64,000 bases of DNA from Isoetes taiwanensis (GCA_021234155.1 JAJEKV010000011.1:62001-126000); one strand, 5' to 3'. Counted from the stretch's first letter, positions 1 to 10,536 are shown. Numbers and translations are program-made. The notes: generated from the sequence alone by a model not told the origin.

Positions 1-2
1 AG

Positions 3-1995
3 CTAGTAAGCCCCAAAAATAAGTTTCAATGGACTTCAAAATGCCAAGAAGCATTTGACAAGATAAAAGGCTTAATGACTTCAGCTCCGGTGTTGATAGC
101 CCCAAATTGGGATCAAGAATTTCACGTACATGTGGATGCCTCAAAAATAGCAATTGGAGCAGTCCTAGCTCAACAGACAAATTCAAAGGTCCATCAGCCT
201 ATACATTTTGCTAGTAAACAACTAAATGCTGCAGAAAGAAACAGCGTGAGGGGTTAGCTATGGTGTTCGCAGTACAAAAGTTTCGGCACTACTTGTTAGG
301 AAACTATTTCACGTTTTATGTGGACCACCAGGCACTATTATACTTGATTAATAAACCATGCGTCACAGGGAGAATTACAAGATGGTTGTTAATCTTACAA
401 GAATTTAATTTCAAAATTGTTTTGAAGCCTGGTAGTGCTCATACGATTCCAGATCACTTATCTAGATTGACAAATGGTGATCCACCTACAGGTATAAACA
501 TTGAATTGCCTGATGTGAGTCTGTTTAGAGTCATAGCAACACCACCTTGGTATGCTGGTATCACCGAATACTTGGCATCAGGAAACTACCCAATAGAACT
601 TACAACATCTCAAAGAAAGGACTTCATTCGTAAAGCCACAAAGTTTTGTCTTATTGCTGGCCAATTGTATAAGAGAGGTCAAGATAACATCTTGAGGAGA
701 TGTGTATTACCCCATGAGGTTGCACCAATCATGGAAGAAGCTCATCAAGGTGTTGGTGGGGGACACTTTGGTACTGAAATTACAGCTCGCAAAATATTAC
801 AAAAGTTCTTGGTGGCCCCATCGTTTAGGAGGCGCACCAAAGAAATTCGGACCTGCGATATATGTCAGCGCATGGGAAAGCCTAGTGAGCGCAATTATAT
901 GCCTCTCACTCCAGTGTTGCCTTTGGGGCCCTTTGAAAAGTGGGGTATGGATTTCGTAGGGCCTGTCAATCCCCCTGCTATTAGAACAAAGGCACAATAC
1001 ATACTAATTCTAACAGATTATAACACCAAATGGGCAGAAGCTAGAGCTTTGAAAGACAATACGGCATTGAGTGTTGCGAAAGTTTTGTACCAGCAAATAA
1101 TCACGAGGTTTGGCTGTCCCGTGGAACTTGTAAGTGATCGAGGTGTTCATTTCATTAATGACACCATCCGAATATTGACTCAAAACTTTATGATTCTACA
1201 TTATAAGTCAACACCATATTATCCTAAAGCCAATGGGCAAGCCGAAGTCTACAAATAAGACTCTAATTACAATATTACATAAAATATGTGATTCTAAAGC
1301 GAAGCATTGGGAGCTTAAAGTTCCAGCGGTTCTTTGGGCTTATAGGACATCCTATAAAGTAAGCATTTGGACAAACACCTTTTCGTTAACTTATGGAGTT
1401 GAGGCAATCATGCCCTTTGAATTTCGATTTCGTCTCTGCAGATAGCGAAGATAAAAGCACAAATTATCCCCTACAGGATCCTTAGAGCATAGATTATTAC
1501 AACTTGAAGCTTTGGATGAGAAACGACAGCATGCACTATGGCAACAAGAAGTGAATAAGAAAGCTATAAAGGCATGGTTCGATAAAAAACAGAAAAAAGA
1601 AAAACATAAAACAAGGTGAGAAAGTTCTATTGTATGACTCTAGGTACAAGCAACATCCGGGAAAATTAAAAATCAGATGGTTGGGTCCCTTTTTAATCCA
1701 TCAAGTAAATAACAATGGCTCAGTGCAACTAGCAGATTTGGAAGGACATTTACTACCTTTAATTGTAAATGGTAGTAGGTTAAAGAAATATTTTGATAAA
1801 CCTACCATTGATGTCCATATAGCAACACTAGTCCCAAAGGAAAAGAGCTTAAAGATTACTATATATATTTGGGAATGGCAAGAGAGCTTCCTCCAACGGA
1901 AGTTCTATCATAAGCTCCATAGGGCAAAACAATCAAATGCTATTTTACAGTTAATTATGACACCAATCCCTGGACCAGCAGCCAAGCATTGGTGA
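3..1995 (+). pseudogene. Ty3/gypsy pol remnant: RNase H and integrase
   Basis: From base 3 the frame reads the RT connection domain and then RNase H (VHVDASKIAIGAVLAQQ, with the first catalytic Asp). A frameshift near 240 moves the frame to 260-1258. That ORF holds the rest of RNase H (VDHQALLYLI), an HHCC zinc finger (two His near 735-765, CDIC near 857) and the integrase core with D in GMDFVGP, D in VSDRG and E in NGQAE. A second frameshift near 1240 and others at 1445-1630 precede a C-terminal segment (LYDSRYKQHPGKLKIRWLGP, 1630-1995) typical of plant Ty3 integrases. No single frame spans the domains, so it is a dead copy. Confidence 0.85.
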
Positions 1996-2007
1996 AATGA
2001 TGCAGCC

Positions 2008-2973
2008 ATGGCAGTTTACCCGGATGACAATTTCATGGAGGCAATGTATTGTATTCAATTCTGGCCACCGCATAAAATCCTGCTTTGTTTTGGCCAAGGA
2101 AACAATAAGAATGCAAGGTATAAATATACACATGCAAAGCTTCAGGATGAGCAGTCCAAAGCTAAGTATGATTTGAAAGAAAGAAGCTGGAAAAAGCAAG
2201 TAAAATCGAAGACAAGAATTAGAACTCATTGTTCTAAAGTTTCAGCTCATTCTAGACGAAGCATTACATCGTTTTTTGGAACTGATCTTAAGCCACACTC
2301 GTTAAAAAGTCAAATGTATCTTATGCTTAAAGTATTGTTTTCAAAAATTCTGCAGATTATGGAATATCTTTCAGCCATGATAAATAGGCCATTAAAGTTT
2401 AATTTCCAAGTGGTTCTAACCAAATTGCTAAATTTTCAGGATAAAACTCCAGCGCCACTTTTTAACTCAGAGGAGTTTCATGAGGACTCAACAAATGTGT
2501 TAACAGTACCTTATGCTGAAGCAATGGATATTATATCTCCTCAACAAACTCATTTTGAACGGAAGCAAAAACTCCTCACTGACCAGCAATACCTCTTCGA
2601 TGAAATGATCAACGAACTTCAAATACAAAACAGCACAGTGGTTGATTTGGAAGCTCAACTTACTAGGGCTGAACGTCAAAAATCTGAATTCCAAGCTGAA
2701 ATTCAACAAAAATCAGAGCAGTATCAAGCTTTGTTGAGTAAATATGATCTTTTAACGTTGGAACATTTCAAAATGCAAAAGCAAAAGGTTACTGATGTGC
2801 AGGGGAACTTTGAGAAACAAAAGCAAATACTCAAGGAGCAAACTAAATTGTTGATCCAACGCTTGCAAAATTTGACACAGGAGAATCAAACTCTTACAGA
2901 CCAGCTTAATGCAACCGATGTCACTTGCACAGACCTCCATGACGATGATGTTCTAAACAGGGTCCAAAGTTGA
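2008..2973 (+). CDS. Coiled-coil ORF downstream of integrase in the Ty3/gypsy element
   Basis: A 321-codon open frame starts 12 bases after the integrase frame ends. Its last half (about residues 180-310) is rich in E, Q, K and L with heptad spacing (LEAQLTRAERQKSEFQAEIQ, LIQRLQNLTQENQTLTDQL), strongly suggesting a coiled coil. I see no signal peptide or membrane segment, so an envelope role is not supported. The first 130 residues look less protein-like and the true start may lie later. Extra ORFs after integrase are known in some plant Ty3/gypsy groups, but I do not recognise this family. The open length amid a decayed pol hints at recent constraint or chance. Confidence 0.5.
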   Translation: MAVYPDDNFMEAMYCIQFWPPHKILLCFGQGNNKNARYKYTHAKLQDEQSKAKYDLKERSWKKQVKSKTRIRTHCSKVSAHSRRSITSFFGTDLKPHSLKSQMYLMLKVLFSKILQIMEYLSAMINRPLKFNFQVVLTKLLNFQDKTPAPLFNSEEFHEDSTNVLTVPYAEAMDIISPQQTHFERKQKLLTDQQYLFDEMINELQIQNSTVVDLEAQLTRAERQKSEFQAEIQQKSEQYQALLSKYDLLTLEHFKMQKQKVTDVQGNFEKQKQILKEQTKLLIQRLQNLTQENQTLTDQLNATDVTCTDLHDDDVLNRVQS

Positions 2974-2994
2974 CCAGATTATACCTTTTTATCC

Positions 2995-3636
2995 TTGCCT
3001 CCATATAAAGAAGCAATTACAGATTTATGGAGAAGAGAGTTCCTGCAAGATCCAGCAATCCATAAAGTCTTTGAGCAGGCACCTAGCTCGGTACAAGAAT
3101 CATTCAACTTTGATCCAAGATACGCAAGAAGAATGGTTTGGCCAGAAATAGAGCATCAAAATCGGTTCAATTGGGCCATTATTCCAGGGACTTTGTGGGA
3201 AACTGAAAAAGACACGCTGGAAAATTTGCACCGCTTTATTGAGACAGCTAAATCTGATCAGATTATTATACCATTTACATACAAGCGACTTATTCCAAAT
3301 TTTTATGCATTGTTCTTGAGTCTAACAACGCTATAGAGAGAGCGACTTATCAATATCAATCCTAACAGGTCATGCAAGCCAACCATGATGGATACCGCTC
3401 TATTTGTGAAGCTGAGCCACTTTCCATCTCGTTATATTAAGCTCTTTGAGGAAATGGCAGCAGATGGCTTCTTGATACAAGCTAACAATGCTTTCTATGA
3501 TACCCAGGCTGCTCTACAAGGTAAACGGAAAAAACAGATTTTCTTGTTCAACCAACACTGCAGGAAGTACCACATCAAAATGAGAAAAGAGTGTGTGGAG
3601 CCCATGCTCCACACAAAAAAAGGGGGAAATAGATGA
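2995..3636 (+). pseudogene. Second extra ORF of the Ty3/gypsy element, broken
   Basis: Two open stretches, 2995-3336 and 3385-3636, follow the coiled-coil ORF in the same orientation and probably continue the same accessory protein. The first begins MPPYKEAITDLWRREFLQDP and is rich in aromatic and charged residues. The second contains FEEMAADGFLIQANNAFYDT and ends basic, with cysteines. The gap between them holds stops and a frame change. I recognise no domain. Position between integrase and the candidate polypurine tract is the only functional clue. Confidence 0.4.
3612..3630 (+). other. Candidate polypurine tract
   Basis: A run of seven A, five G and three A sits just after the last ORF, where plus-strand priming occurs in LTR retrotransposons. 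An LTR should start immediately downstream; TGATAAGAGC at about 3634 is a possible start, but no second LTR copy is in the window to confirm it. Confidence 0.4.
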
Positions 3637-3979
3637 TAAGAGCGTTGACCCAATAGACCAACAAGAGCAGACTAAGGAAGATTCTGAAAACGAGCTATCA
3701 GATTATGCAACCCATTTCAAAAGAGCTCGTAGAGGCTCTACAGGAAAAAGTCCAGTCTGAAGCATGAGCTGAGGACTAATTCTAAGAATCCCTAGAGTTT
3801 TGCTTTGATGTCTTTTGTGTATGGTAAGGGGGTGAGAGACCCTTAACATCGCACACAATATATTTGTTGCGTCTGAAACTAAAAAAAATGACAGCAAAGA
3901 ATTAGGTTTAACAGTATATTTGTTTTACTCATGAACGCATATTATCTCATGTTAAAGCTTGTAAGTTCATTATACTCAC
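3637..3979. other. No gene recognised; possible 3' LTR sequence
   Basis: This is the interval between the candidate polypurine tract and the last visible TIM44 exon. It contains a small hairpin-like GTAAGGG...CCCTTAAC around 3827-3848. It may hold LTR or intron DNA. I see no coding signal. Confidence 0.3.
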
Positions 3980-5498
3980 TGCGAGAATAATAATAGGGAC
4001 ATTGCCAACAAGTTTTGTCTCTTTCACCTCAACTTCTGATATAAACAAAATCTGAATAATACACATTGCTGACATCAGTTACGAAGCTGTTTTTACATAA
4101 CTCCCAGAGACCACCAACCTTATTATCTAAGAAAATGCCCTGGCTTTCATAAGCTCTACGTTCGGCATGACAGCGATCCACGACTTCTCTACTGCACCAT
4201 TTCTTTAAAGATGACAAATCACCCCGCAAAACAATTCACATTTTTCAAGTTTTAGAAAAAAGGCACCAAAGACTCTTTGAATTTGTTTACAATTAGGCAT
4301 ACCTTTAAATATGCGCCCAGCACATGCTTTATTTCTTCTTGGACCTCTTGAACAAACACAGGCAAAGAAAATGTGCTGCAGAAAAAAAAGGGGGAAAAAA
4401 AACATTTAAAAATAATAACTTGACAATGTTGCTAATCAGCAAACTTACGGATCACGAGATCTGATCTCCCGTAAAGCAGCTGCAGTTGCAGTCTCTCCAA
4501 ATATGGAGTCATTTAAACTGACCACAAAGACGTAGTTGTCAAATCATCACTGAAGAAGAGTTATTTTTGAAAAAAAGCAACCATAGGGATATGCTTGGCC
4601 TACTCTTGGATTTTGTGAACAACTGGGCTATCACTAGTTTCCCACCTCCCCCTTAAATCCTCAGCAATCTGACAGAGAAAATAAAACATAAGCATGCTAC
4701 CTTTGTACATCAGTACCTCACCAAACTATTTGTTGAGTGCAGCTAACCTCTTGGCCCTTGGTAACAACAGGATGTTCCTTCACAGTTCTAAAGCGCTTAA
4801 ATATAGGACTAGCATTGGCCTGCCATAAAATTAACAAAAAGCTTAAACAAGTCATGACAATAAATTTTAAGCATGGCTGCCAGTAAATACACCTTGTCTT
4901 TTAGGTCTTCAACTCACTTCCTCCATCCAGATTGTTTTTTTACTACTGAAACCACAGCAGTGGCACTGCTAGGGCCCTGATCTCTAGTTTTTGTGTCTGC
5001 CTTTGGAAAAGGTTCCTCACTTTTCTTTCCAATCTCCTCCTTATTCACTTGAAATTTTCCGACAGTTTCCTTTACCTAAACAAGAATAATACTGCTACTT
5101 ACAGCCTCTCCTCAAACTTAATTTAATAGTGTGTCAATGCTATACCTGATCCTTGGCCTCAGAAACCTTCCCCTTTAAGGATATAGAAACCTGCATGCAT
5201 GTATACATGTTATTACTTAACCCGACAAGCCGGGTACAATCATGTTCAAGATTTACGGTTTGGTATGCAAGAACATGTAATATTAACATGAATAAATTCA
5301 AAGCCAAATAAATAGAAATGAGCAAAAGCATACCCAGCTAGTAAATACATAGCATACGTATACAAGAGCAATTTGAAGCAAAACATACAAAGGAGAATGT
5401 TCTGCATAGAAGACACCTGACCTGCTTTGCCTTCGACTCAGCTTCCTCCCATTTGCATCAACATGCTTGTACAAGTGCTCTGCTTTGTCTCCTTAATT
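3980..5498 (-). pseudogene. TIM44: TIM44 (mitochondrial inner membrane translocase subunit) pseudogene
   Basis: TIM44 tethers mtHsp70 to the TIM23 channel on the matrix face. Nine exon remnants lie in order on the minus strand: 5498-5422, 5190-5146, 5075-4893, 4819-4748, 4668-4604, 4517-4449, 4375-4303, 4223-4119 and 4051-3980. Their peptides match plant TIM44 collinearly: YKHVDAN, SPIFKRF, IAEDLRGRWETSDSPVVHKI, REIRSRDP, FSLPVFVQEVQEEI, LKKWCSREVVDRCHAERRAY, ISEVEVKETKLVGNVPIII. Lesions: two frameshifts in the 5422-5498 exon, an in-frame TGA at 4914-4916 where Trp is expected, and a splice acceptor changed from AG to GG beside 4223. A central segment between the third and fourth exons is missing. 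First and last exons are not seen; the last may lie beyond the adjacent retroelement. Phases across the remaining junctions agree, so this was a genomic copy rather than a processed one. Confidence 0.85.
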
Positions 5499-5720
5499 CT
5501 GCATTATTAGGTTTGCAACTTCGAGTCTTCGCTTTGGTCCAACTCAAGGACTGAAATCTGCATCCCTTGAACATCGAATATGTGCGGGCCTATCAAATAG
5601 ACCTAATCCATGGGACCCACAACAACAAGACATATTGGGAGAATTTTAACTTTCCAAATATATCTCTAGAGTTTTTGAGAAACAGGTTGTAATACATGGT
5701 ATCTTTCTATTGAATGTCAT
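5499..5720. other. No gene recognised upstream of TIM44 remnants
   Basis: The N-terminal TIM44 exons (presequence, first coiled-coil segment) should lie here or further right, but I find no matching peptide on the minus strand. Confidence 0.3.
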
Positions 5721-6047
5721 TTACAACAGATTATAAAAATGACCATATCTACTAGACCATATCTGTTTTGCGTTGAAACAACGGGCATTACAGAGATTAA
5801 TCAAATGCCTAAAATTAATGCTAGGCTTAACCTTTTTCAAAATCCTAGTCTAACTTTGTCTAAACAAGACAAATAGTTTCTTTGTTACAATTAACATCAG
5901 ATTGGCAAAATGACCATATCTAATAGACCATAACTCGTTTTGCATTGAAACATCGGGCATCGAAAAGCTAAATCAAATGCCTAAAAGTATTATTGGTAGG
6001 ACATTTTCCAAATTCCTAGTCTAAGTATGTTTAAATGAGACAAATAG
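5721..6047. repeat. Diverged tandem duplication, about 165-170 bp period
   Basis: Two copies, about 5721-5876 and 5884-6047, share blocks AATGACCATATCTA, TAGACCATA, GGGCAT, AATCAAATGCCTAAAA and GACAAATAG in the same order with many substitutions and small indels. No coding potential. It lies upstream of the TIM44 remnants and may be intron or flank. Confidence 0.7.
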
Positions 6048-6104
6048 CCATAGAATATGGCCATAGAAAATTCGAAAGTGAAATCGGGGCGTGATTTAAT
6101 TTCC

Positions 6105-6240
6105 CAAACCTGATTTGGAGCTCTTCTAAAAATTGCTTCTTGTTTGTATCATCATAGGGTGTCCCGAGAATGCGAATCATGCCACAAGGAATTTCGTTTT
6201 GCTCCCTAAGCCCATCAAGCTTTGCCGAGATAAGGTTGTT
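6105..6240 (-). other. Coding-like fragment, unidentified
   Basis: The minus strand reads KLDGLREQNEIPCGMIRILG followed by TPYDDTNKKQFLEELQIR, a composition typical of real protein, with no stop over about 40 codons. I do not recognise the family. It could be a host exon or a piece of a transposon protein. Confidence 0.25.
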
Positions 6241-6249
6241 TCAAAGACA

Positions 6250-7290
6250 TCTTCAACGAATCATAGTATAATAGGAGCTCTACAACGGATATAAAGTGTC
6301 ATTCCAATTTGGTGGTACTATGTAACATGCATTCTCAAGCATGCACCATTCATAAGCATTCCTATAAGCCTAGAAGCCAAGTATCGAAAAAAGCGCTTTT
6401 TGTATCAAACACGGTATTGCCTATCATGCACTTTCGATTTCGATGCGTTTGTTACCACAAGTAGCAAAGATGCTTCGACCAAGCTTCAATGTCATGTACT
6501 TGCATTTCGAAAAAATATCAACGCTTTTTATCTTTGGTGAAGCAGATCCGATAGCTTCAATTCATGAAGCGACCATAGTAGATGCTAGCTTTCACTCCAA
6601 CAAAGATCCAAAAGGACATTTTCCCCGTGGACCAAGCATCCAACTAGCGAATTTTCACCAAGCCTTGCTTCATATGGGCCATGCTACGGTTGATATTATG
6701 CCTTGGCACGTAACTTCCAAAGATGTAGCCCCAGATCTTTGTTTGTATGCAAGCAAAAATCACAAGCAATCTCAACTCTGTGGCCATCCAAAATACTTAG
6801 ATCTAAAAATCCAGATTTTGTAACTAGCCAAAGGGATGGAAGAATGCCATTTCGTCATACCGTATGCAAGGACTTCAAGAAGTGGTCGCTTTCGGCTAAA
6901 TCGCTATGTATCATAGCAAAGCTTGGATTCAAAACCCTCCCAAACACCAAATCCCTTGACGTTTTTTCCGGCAGCAAGCTTCGATTCAAAGCCCTAAAAC
7001 GTACTCTTACGCTTAGCAGCTCGAAGAAATCCATCCCCGAACCGTGGAAAATGCATACATCATAATGCACTTTTTTCAAAAACCCTTCTCGAATCCACGC
7101 ACATGTATTCTACGGAATACATGTGTGAACCCCCCGGGTTCACAAGCTAGTTTGAGCTGATTTGTGCAGGGATTTAGCCACAGATTGGTTACCTTAACCA
7201 ACCTGGAGGTTCTCAACCATTGAGGTTGAAGGTTTTCTAGGAATACCTTCAACATCTTGGAGGTTCTACCGAGATCACATCACCTGGATC
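6250..7290. other. No supported gene; leader region of the second Ty3/gypsy element
   Basis: Open frames at 6443-6823 and 6703-7065 overlap in different frames and resemble no family I know. The stretch probably includes the 5' LTR or leader of the gag-pol remnant starting at 7291. I could not identify LTR termini or a tRNA primer-binding site. Confidence 0.3.
7100..7143. repeat. Two adjacent perfect hairpins
   Basis: CACATGTATTC (7100-7110) pairs with GAATACATGTG (7115-7125) across a 4-base loop. GTGAACCC (7125-7132) then pairs with GGGTTCAC (7136-7143) across CCC. They share one base. They lie about 150 bases before the gag start and could be part of the retroelement leader RNA. Confidence 0.7.
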
Positions 7291-8330
7291 TTGGAACTCA
7301 TGGCTCCTAGGAGAATTGTTGATGCTGCTGAACATACTGAGTCACCAGAAAATCCTGAATCATCCTCAATGCCACATGTTACACTGCCAAATGGTTCAGG
7401 CATGCCTTGCATATATTTTGTGCTAAATATTCCTACTCCTGTTCCTACTTTTGACCCAAGCATCAATGCCAATAACTTTCTGAAAACCTTTGAAGAATAT
7501 TATCAAGAATGTGGCTACAAGAAAGGAAGTAAGTTTGCTGAATTTAAGAAATGCTTTAAGAATGAGGAAGTTAGAGCTTGATTAGAGTATGTGATTAGTG
7601 ATGGTGCAAACACTTGGGAGGAAATTGTCAAGAAATTCTTAGCCAGGTTTGGTAAACTTCTTGAACCACAAGATTTGGTCTTTGAGCTGCAGAACTTTCA
7701 TATCAAAAATGGTGAAACAATCCACCAATATGTTGAGAGGTTTAATTGCTATACCAAGTGCCAAGTGCACAAGGTACCTAACCACACTTTACATTTGGTT
7801 GCCTCTTTTATCAGGGGATTAAGCAGCAGACCTCGAGTCTACAGAAAAATGCTAAAGCTGTAGAGACAGGAAGGTTTTGACACCATACACAAAGCTTTTA
7901 CAAGATCCATTGAAGCCTCTGAAATGTTCGCATACCTCCCTGATGACTTACAAGCTTCAAATGACCCTTTTTTTCCTGATTATAATCAAGAATACATAGG
8001 ATTTGCCCCTGTACCTGTCTATGCCATTCAAAAGGAAAAAAAGAAACCTAAGACTGATGATACAAACTGTTCTGAGTCAGACATGAGAGCAGATCTCAAC
8101 AAAGTCACTGAGGCCTTGGCTGAGGTCACCAAACAACTCATGGAAATGAAGGCCAGCCAACCAGAAAGAAGAGTTTACCCACCAGAAATACCCATTCTTC
8201 AGATTATTGCTGGTATAGGACATGCCTAAAATGTGGTAAGAAGGGGCACTATGGTAAAGAATGCCCTCTTTGTACTTTCTGCAAAGCTATAGGACACTAT
8301 GAAGATAAATGTAGTGTCAAGGAATATTTT
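7291..8330 (+). pseudogene. gag remnant with two CCHC zinc knuckles
   Basis: The frame from 7291 gives a retrotransposon gag with the usual core (TWEEIVKKFLARFGK, then HQYVERFNCYTKC and FIRGLSSRPRVYRKM). Stops at about 7579 and 7861 break it. A third open part runs 7924-8229. Immediately after, in a shifted frame, two knuckles CLKCGKKGHYGKEC and CTFCKAIGHYEDKC (8222-8308) fit CX2CX4HX4C. Gag packages the element RNA into virus-like particles; the knuckles bind nucleic acid. At least one frameshift near 8220 separates them from the rest. Confidence 0.8.
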
Positions 8331-8416
8331 GCTAGGCAAGAAAAGGCTAAGGCCAGTGAGCCAAGTGCATTTGTTAAGTTTTTGCAGAAAGAAAGGTGCT
8401 TTCCAAGAGCTGAGCC

Positions 8417-8690
8417 TTGTGCCTCCATCAGATACTTGCAAGAAGAAAGCAACTAATTGCAGGTCTTCAAGAATCTGACCATTTGGGTGTGACTAACCTT
8501 GTTATCTTTGGAGATTCTCAACTCATATGCAGGCAGATTGAAGGACAATATCAGGCAAAACATGAAGAAATGATAAAACTCAAGGATCAAGCATTGGAGG
8601 CACTAGCAAAGTTCACAACCTGGGAATTGCAGCACATACCTAGAGAGCTTAATTCTGAGGCAGACTCCCTATGCAGAGATTTGCTCTTGG
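8417..8690 (+). pseudogene. Partial archaeal-type RNase H domain located before RT
   Basis: Residues read LIAGLQESDHLGVTNLVIFG then DSQLICRQIEGQYQAKHEEM and later HIPRELNSEADSLCRDLL. This is the C-terminal two thirds of an archaeal/plant-type RNase H, including the catalytic Asp of GDSQL and the terminal NSEAD Asp. The first Asp and the Glu strand are absent, apparently deleted with the protease. The domain is fused in frame to the RT region that follows. Confidence 0.7.
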
Positions 8691-9811
8691 AGCATCTTGC
8701 TGAGGGAGCCATCAAGGAGGAAGATCTGGAGGATGAGGAGCTTCAGCAACTCTATCCAATCTTGGTAATCAATGCAAGCTCTGAAAAAGAGGTAAGGGAA
8801 GTCAAGGTGAGAAAAAACAATGAAGATAGGGTCTTGTATGTAGGAGACATGTTCAAAGAAGAAGAGAAGAAAGCATTTGTAAGTTTTTTTAACACCTGGA
8901 ATGATGTTTTTGCTTGGGATTATAAGGAATTGTTAGGAGTAGATAAGAGTGTTTGTGAGTTTGAAATTAAGATAAAAGAAAAATCAAAACCAGTTGTGCA
9001 AAAACTTAGAAGAATTAACAGTTCTTTGTTAGATCTCATTAGGGAAGAATTCTTCAAAATGAAAGATGCTGGAGTCATAAAGGAAATAATTAACCCTGAT
9101 TGGTTGTCTTGTATTGTGCCCTGAAAAAAAAAGAACAAAACCATTAGGATATGCATTGATTACAGGGATTTGAACAAAGCAACAATAAAGGACTGCTATC
9201 CTCTGCCTTTTCTTGAGGAAGTGTTGCAGGCAGTTGCAGGAAAGGAGGTCTATTCATTCGTGGATGGCTTCTCAGGTTTTAACCAGATCAGTATCAAAGA
9301 AGAGGATCAAGCCAAGACATCTTTTGTCACACCTTGGGGGACTTTTGCCATGAAAAGAATGCCCTTTGGACTTATGAATGCATCTGCCACATTTCAAAGA
9401 GCAATGGACACCATTTTCAAGGATATGGCTCCTAGTTTGTTCAGAGTTTATTTAGATGATCTTTGTGTCAATACTAAACTAAAGGATCACATGACATACC
9501 TCACACAACTCTGTTCTTTGTGCAGGAAAGGAGGAGTGAGCTTAAACCCAAAGAAATGCGTCTTCTTTTGCTCAAAAGGGGATCTACTTGGGCATGAGGT
9601 CTCAAATCAAGGAATCCAGGTGGCAGAAAGCAAGATCCAAGCCCTCAGGAACTTACCACCACCCAAGACTATCAAGCAAGTCAAGAGCTTTCTGGGCATG
9701 ACAAGCTTCTTAAGGATATATGTGCCACACTTCTCTCATACAGTCCATCCTATTACAAACTTGACCAAAGGAAGGAGTTCTCAAGAAAAGAAAGCAAATT
9801 CATACCTGTAG
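8691..9811 (+). pseudogene. Reverse transcriptase domain of the Ty3/gypsy element
   Basis: The frame continues with WNDVFAWDYKELLGVDKSVC, then KPVVQKLRRI, both typical of the RT entrance. A TGA at 9122-9124 interrupts it. After this, in the same frame, come ICIDYRDLNKATIKDCYPLP, FSGFNQISIKEEDQAKTSFV, MPFGLMNASATFQRAM and the catalytic YLDDL near 9451. The thumb region is SKGDLLGHEVSNQGI and KSFLGMTSFLR. Only one stop and an end frameshift break the domain, so decay is moderate. Confidence 0.85.
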
Positions 9812-10428
9812 AGTGGACAGAGGCATGCCAAGCTTCCTTTGAGGCAATCATTGAAGCCATATGCAAATCAACCTTGCTTAAGCCACCAGACACATCTGAG
9901 CCCTTTCAAGCCTACCTGAGTGTGACCAAAAAAGCTGTAGGCCTTGCTCTGATGCAAGGAAACAATATTGTGACCTTTTCCAGCAAGATATGGTCTGATA
10001 CTGAAATGAGATATGTTAGGCTTGAGAAGAAGGCAGCAGCTTTGATGTATTTGTTTGACAAACAGGGACATCTGATCCAGAACAACAAGACTCAAGTGTT
10101 CATGAAGCAAAATCCACTCCCCATGCTCTTTGCAAAGAAACCACAGAAAGCCAAACTGTGCAGGTGGGCTTGCAAAGTGCAAGACTATGATATAGACATT
10201 CAGGTAACTCACAAATCTAAGAATCCTAGCTCTTATCTTACTGATGTTTTGTTTAAGTATGAAGACTTGGAGGATCTAGACATCACTCACATAGAGGCTA
10301 CAATTAACCTACTTAAGGAGGAAGACTGGCAACAAGCCATTAGAAACTTTCTTGAAAGGGGAGAACTGCCAAAGAATCAGAGCCCGAGCCAACACAAAGA
10401 GATTCAAAGACAAGGTCAAGAAGTTTAG
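9812..10428 (+). pseudogene. Degenerate gypsy-type RNase H
   Basis: After a frameshift near 9790 the connection reads WTEACQASFEAIIEAICKST and the RNase H begins FQAYLSVTKKAVGLALMQ. Active gypsy enzymes have Asp here; this one has Ser-Val-Thr, the inactivated form usual in Tat elements. Later parts, MRYVRLEKKAAALMYLFDKQ and VTHKSKNPSSYLTDVLF, follow the family order. Loss of the catalytic Asp fits the presence of a second RNase H type elsewhere in the element. Confidence 0.75.
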
Positions 10429-10536
10429 GCTAATTGGTGATGTTTTGTGCAGGGTGAACAAAGAAGGTGTCTTGCTAATATGTGTGGACAAGTTTGAAGC
10501 AGAATTGGTGTTAAAAGCCTGCCATGAGGGTTCTTG
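10352..10536 (+). pseudogene. Integrase N-terminal stub
   Basis: A frame shifted against the RNase H reads FRLIGDVLCRVNKEGVLLIC then ELVLKACHEGS. This matches the segment before and into the HHCC finger of Tat/gypsy integrases. Homology stops at CHEG, marking the 3' truncation point of the element. Confidence 0.65.

Larger units (their letters stand above)
1..3636 (+). mobile_element. Ty3/gypsy LTR retrotransposon, 3' part, degenerate
   Basis: The window opens inside the reverse transcriptase connection region of a Ty3/gypsy polyprotein and continues through RNase H, the integrase zinc finger, the integrase core and a C-terminal domain. Non-pol ORFs and a purine run that could be the polypurine tract follow. 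Order and motifs are those of the Ty3/gypsy superfamily. Several frameshifts and stops make pol non-functional. The 5' half lies outside the window and I could not delimit a 3' LTR. The element abuts a TIM44 pseudogene whose last exons are not seen, so it may have inserted into one of that gene's introns; this is inference. Confidence 0.85.
7291..10536 (+). mobile_element. Ty3/gypsy (Tat-like) retrotransposon, 3'-truncated and degenerate
   Basis: Domains in order are gag with two CCHC knuckles, a partial archaeal-type RNase H, reverse transcriptase, a degenerate gypsy RNase H and the first part of integrase. The element stops abruptly near 10536, inside the integrase N-terminal region. The protease is missing. 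A worn gypsy RNase H together with an archaeal-type RNase H is the hallmark of the plant Tat/Ogre lineage. In Tat elements as I know them the extra RNase H follows the gypsy RNase H, whereas here it precedes RT. Frameshifts and stops occur throughout. Confidence 0.85.

Noticed and set aside
4598-4604. In-frame TAG after KIQE in TIM44 taken as a nonsense mutation
   Set aside because: The exon more likely ends GA|GTAGGC; joining to the acceptor before 4517 gives KIQDLNDSIF, which matches TIM44, so the TAG is intronic.
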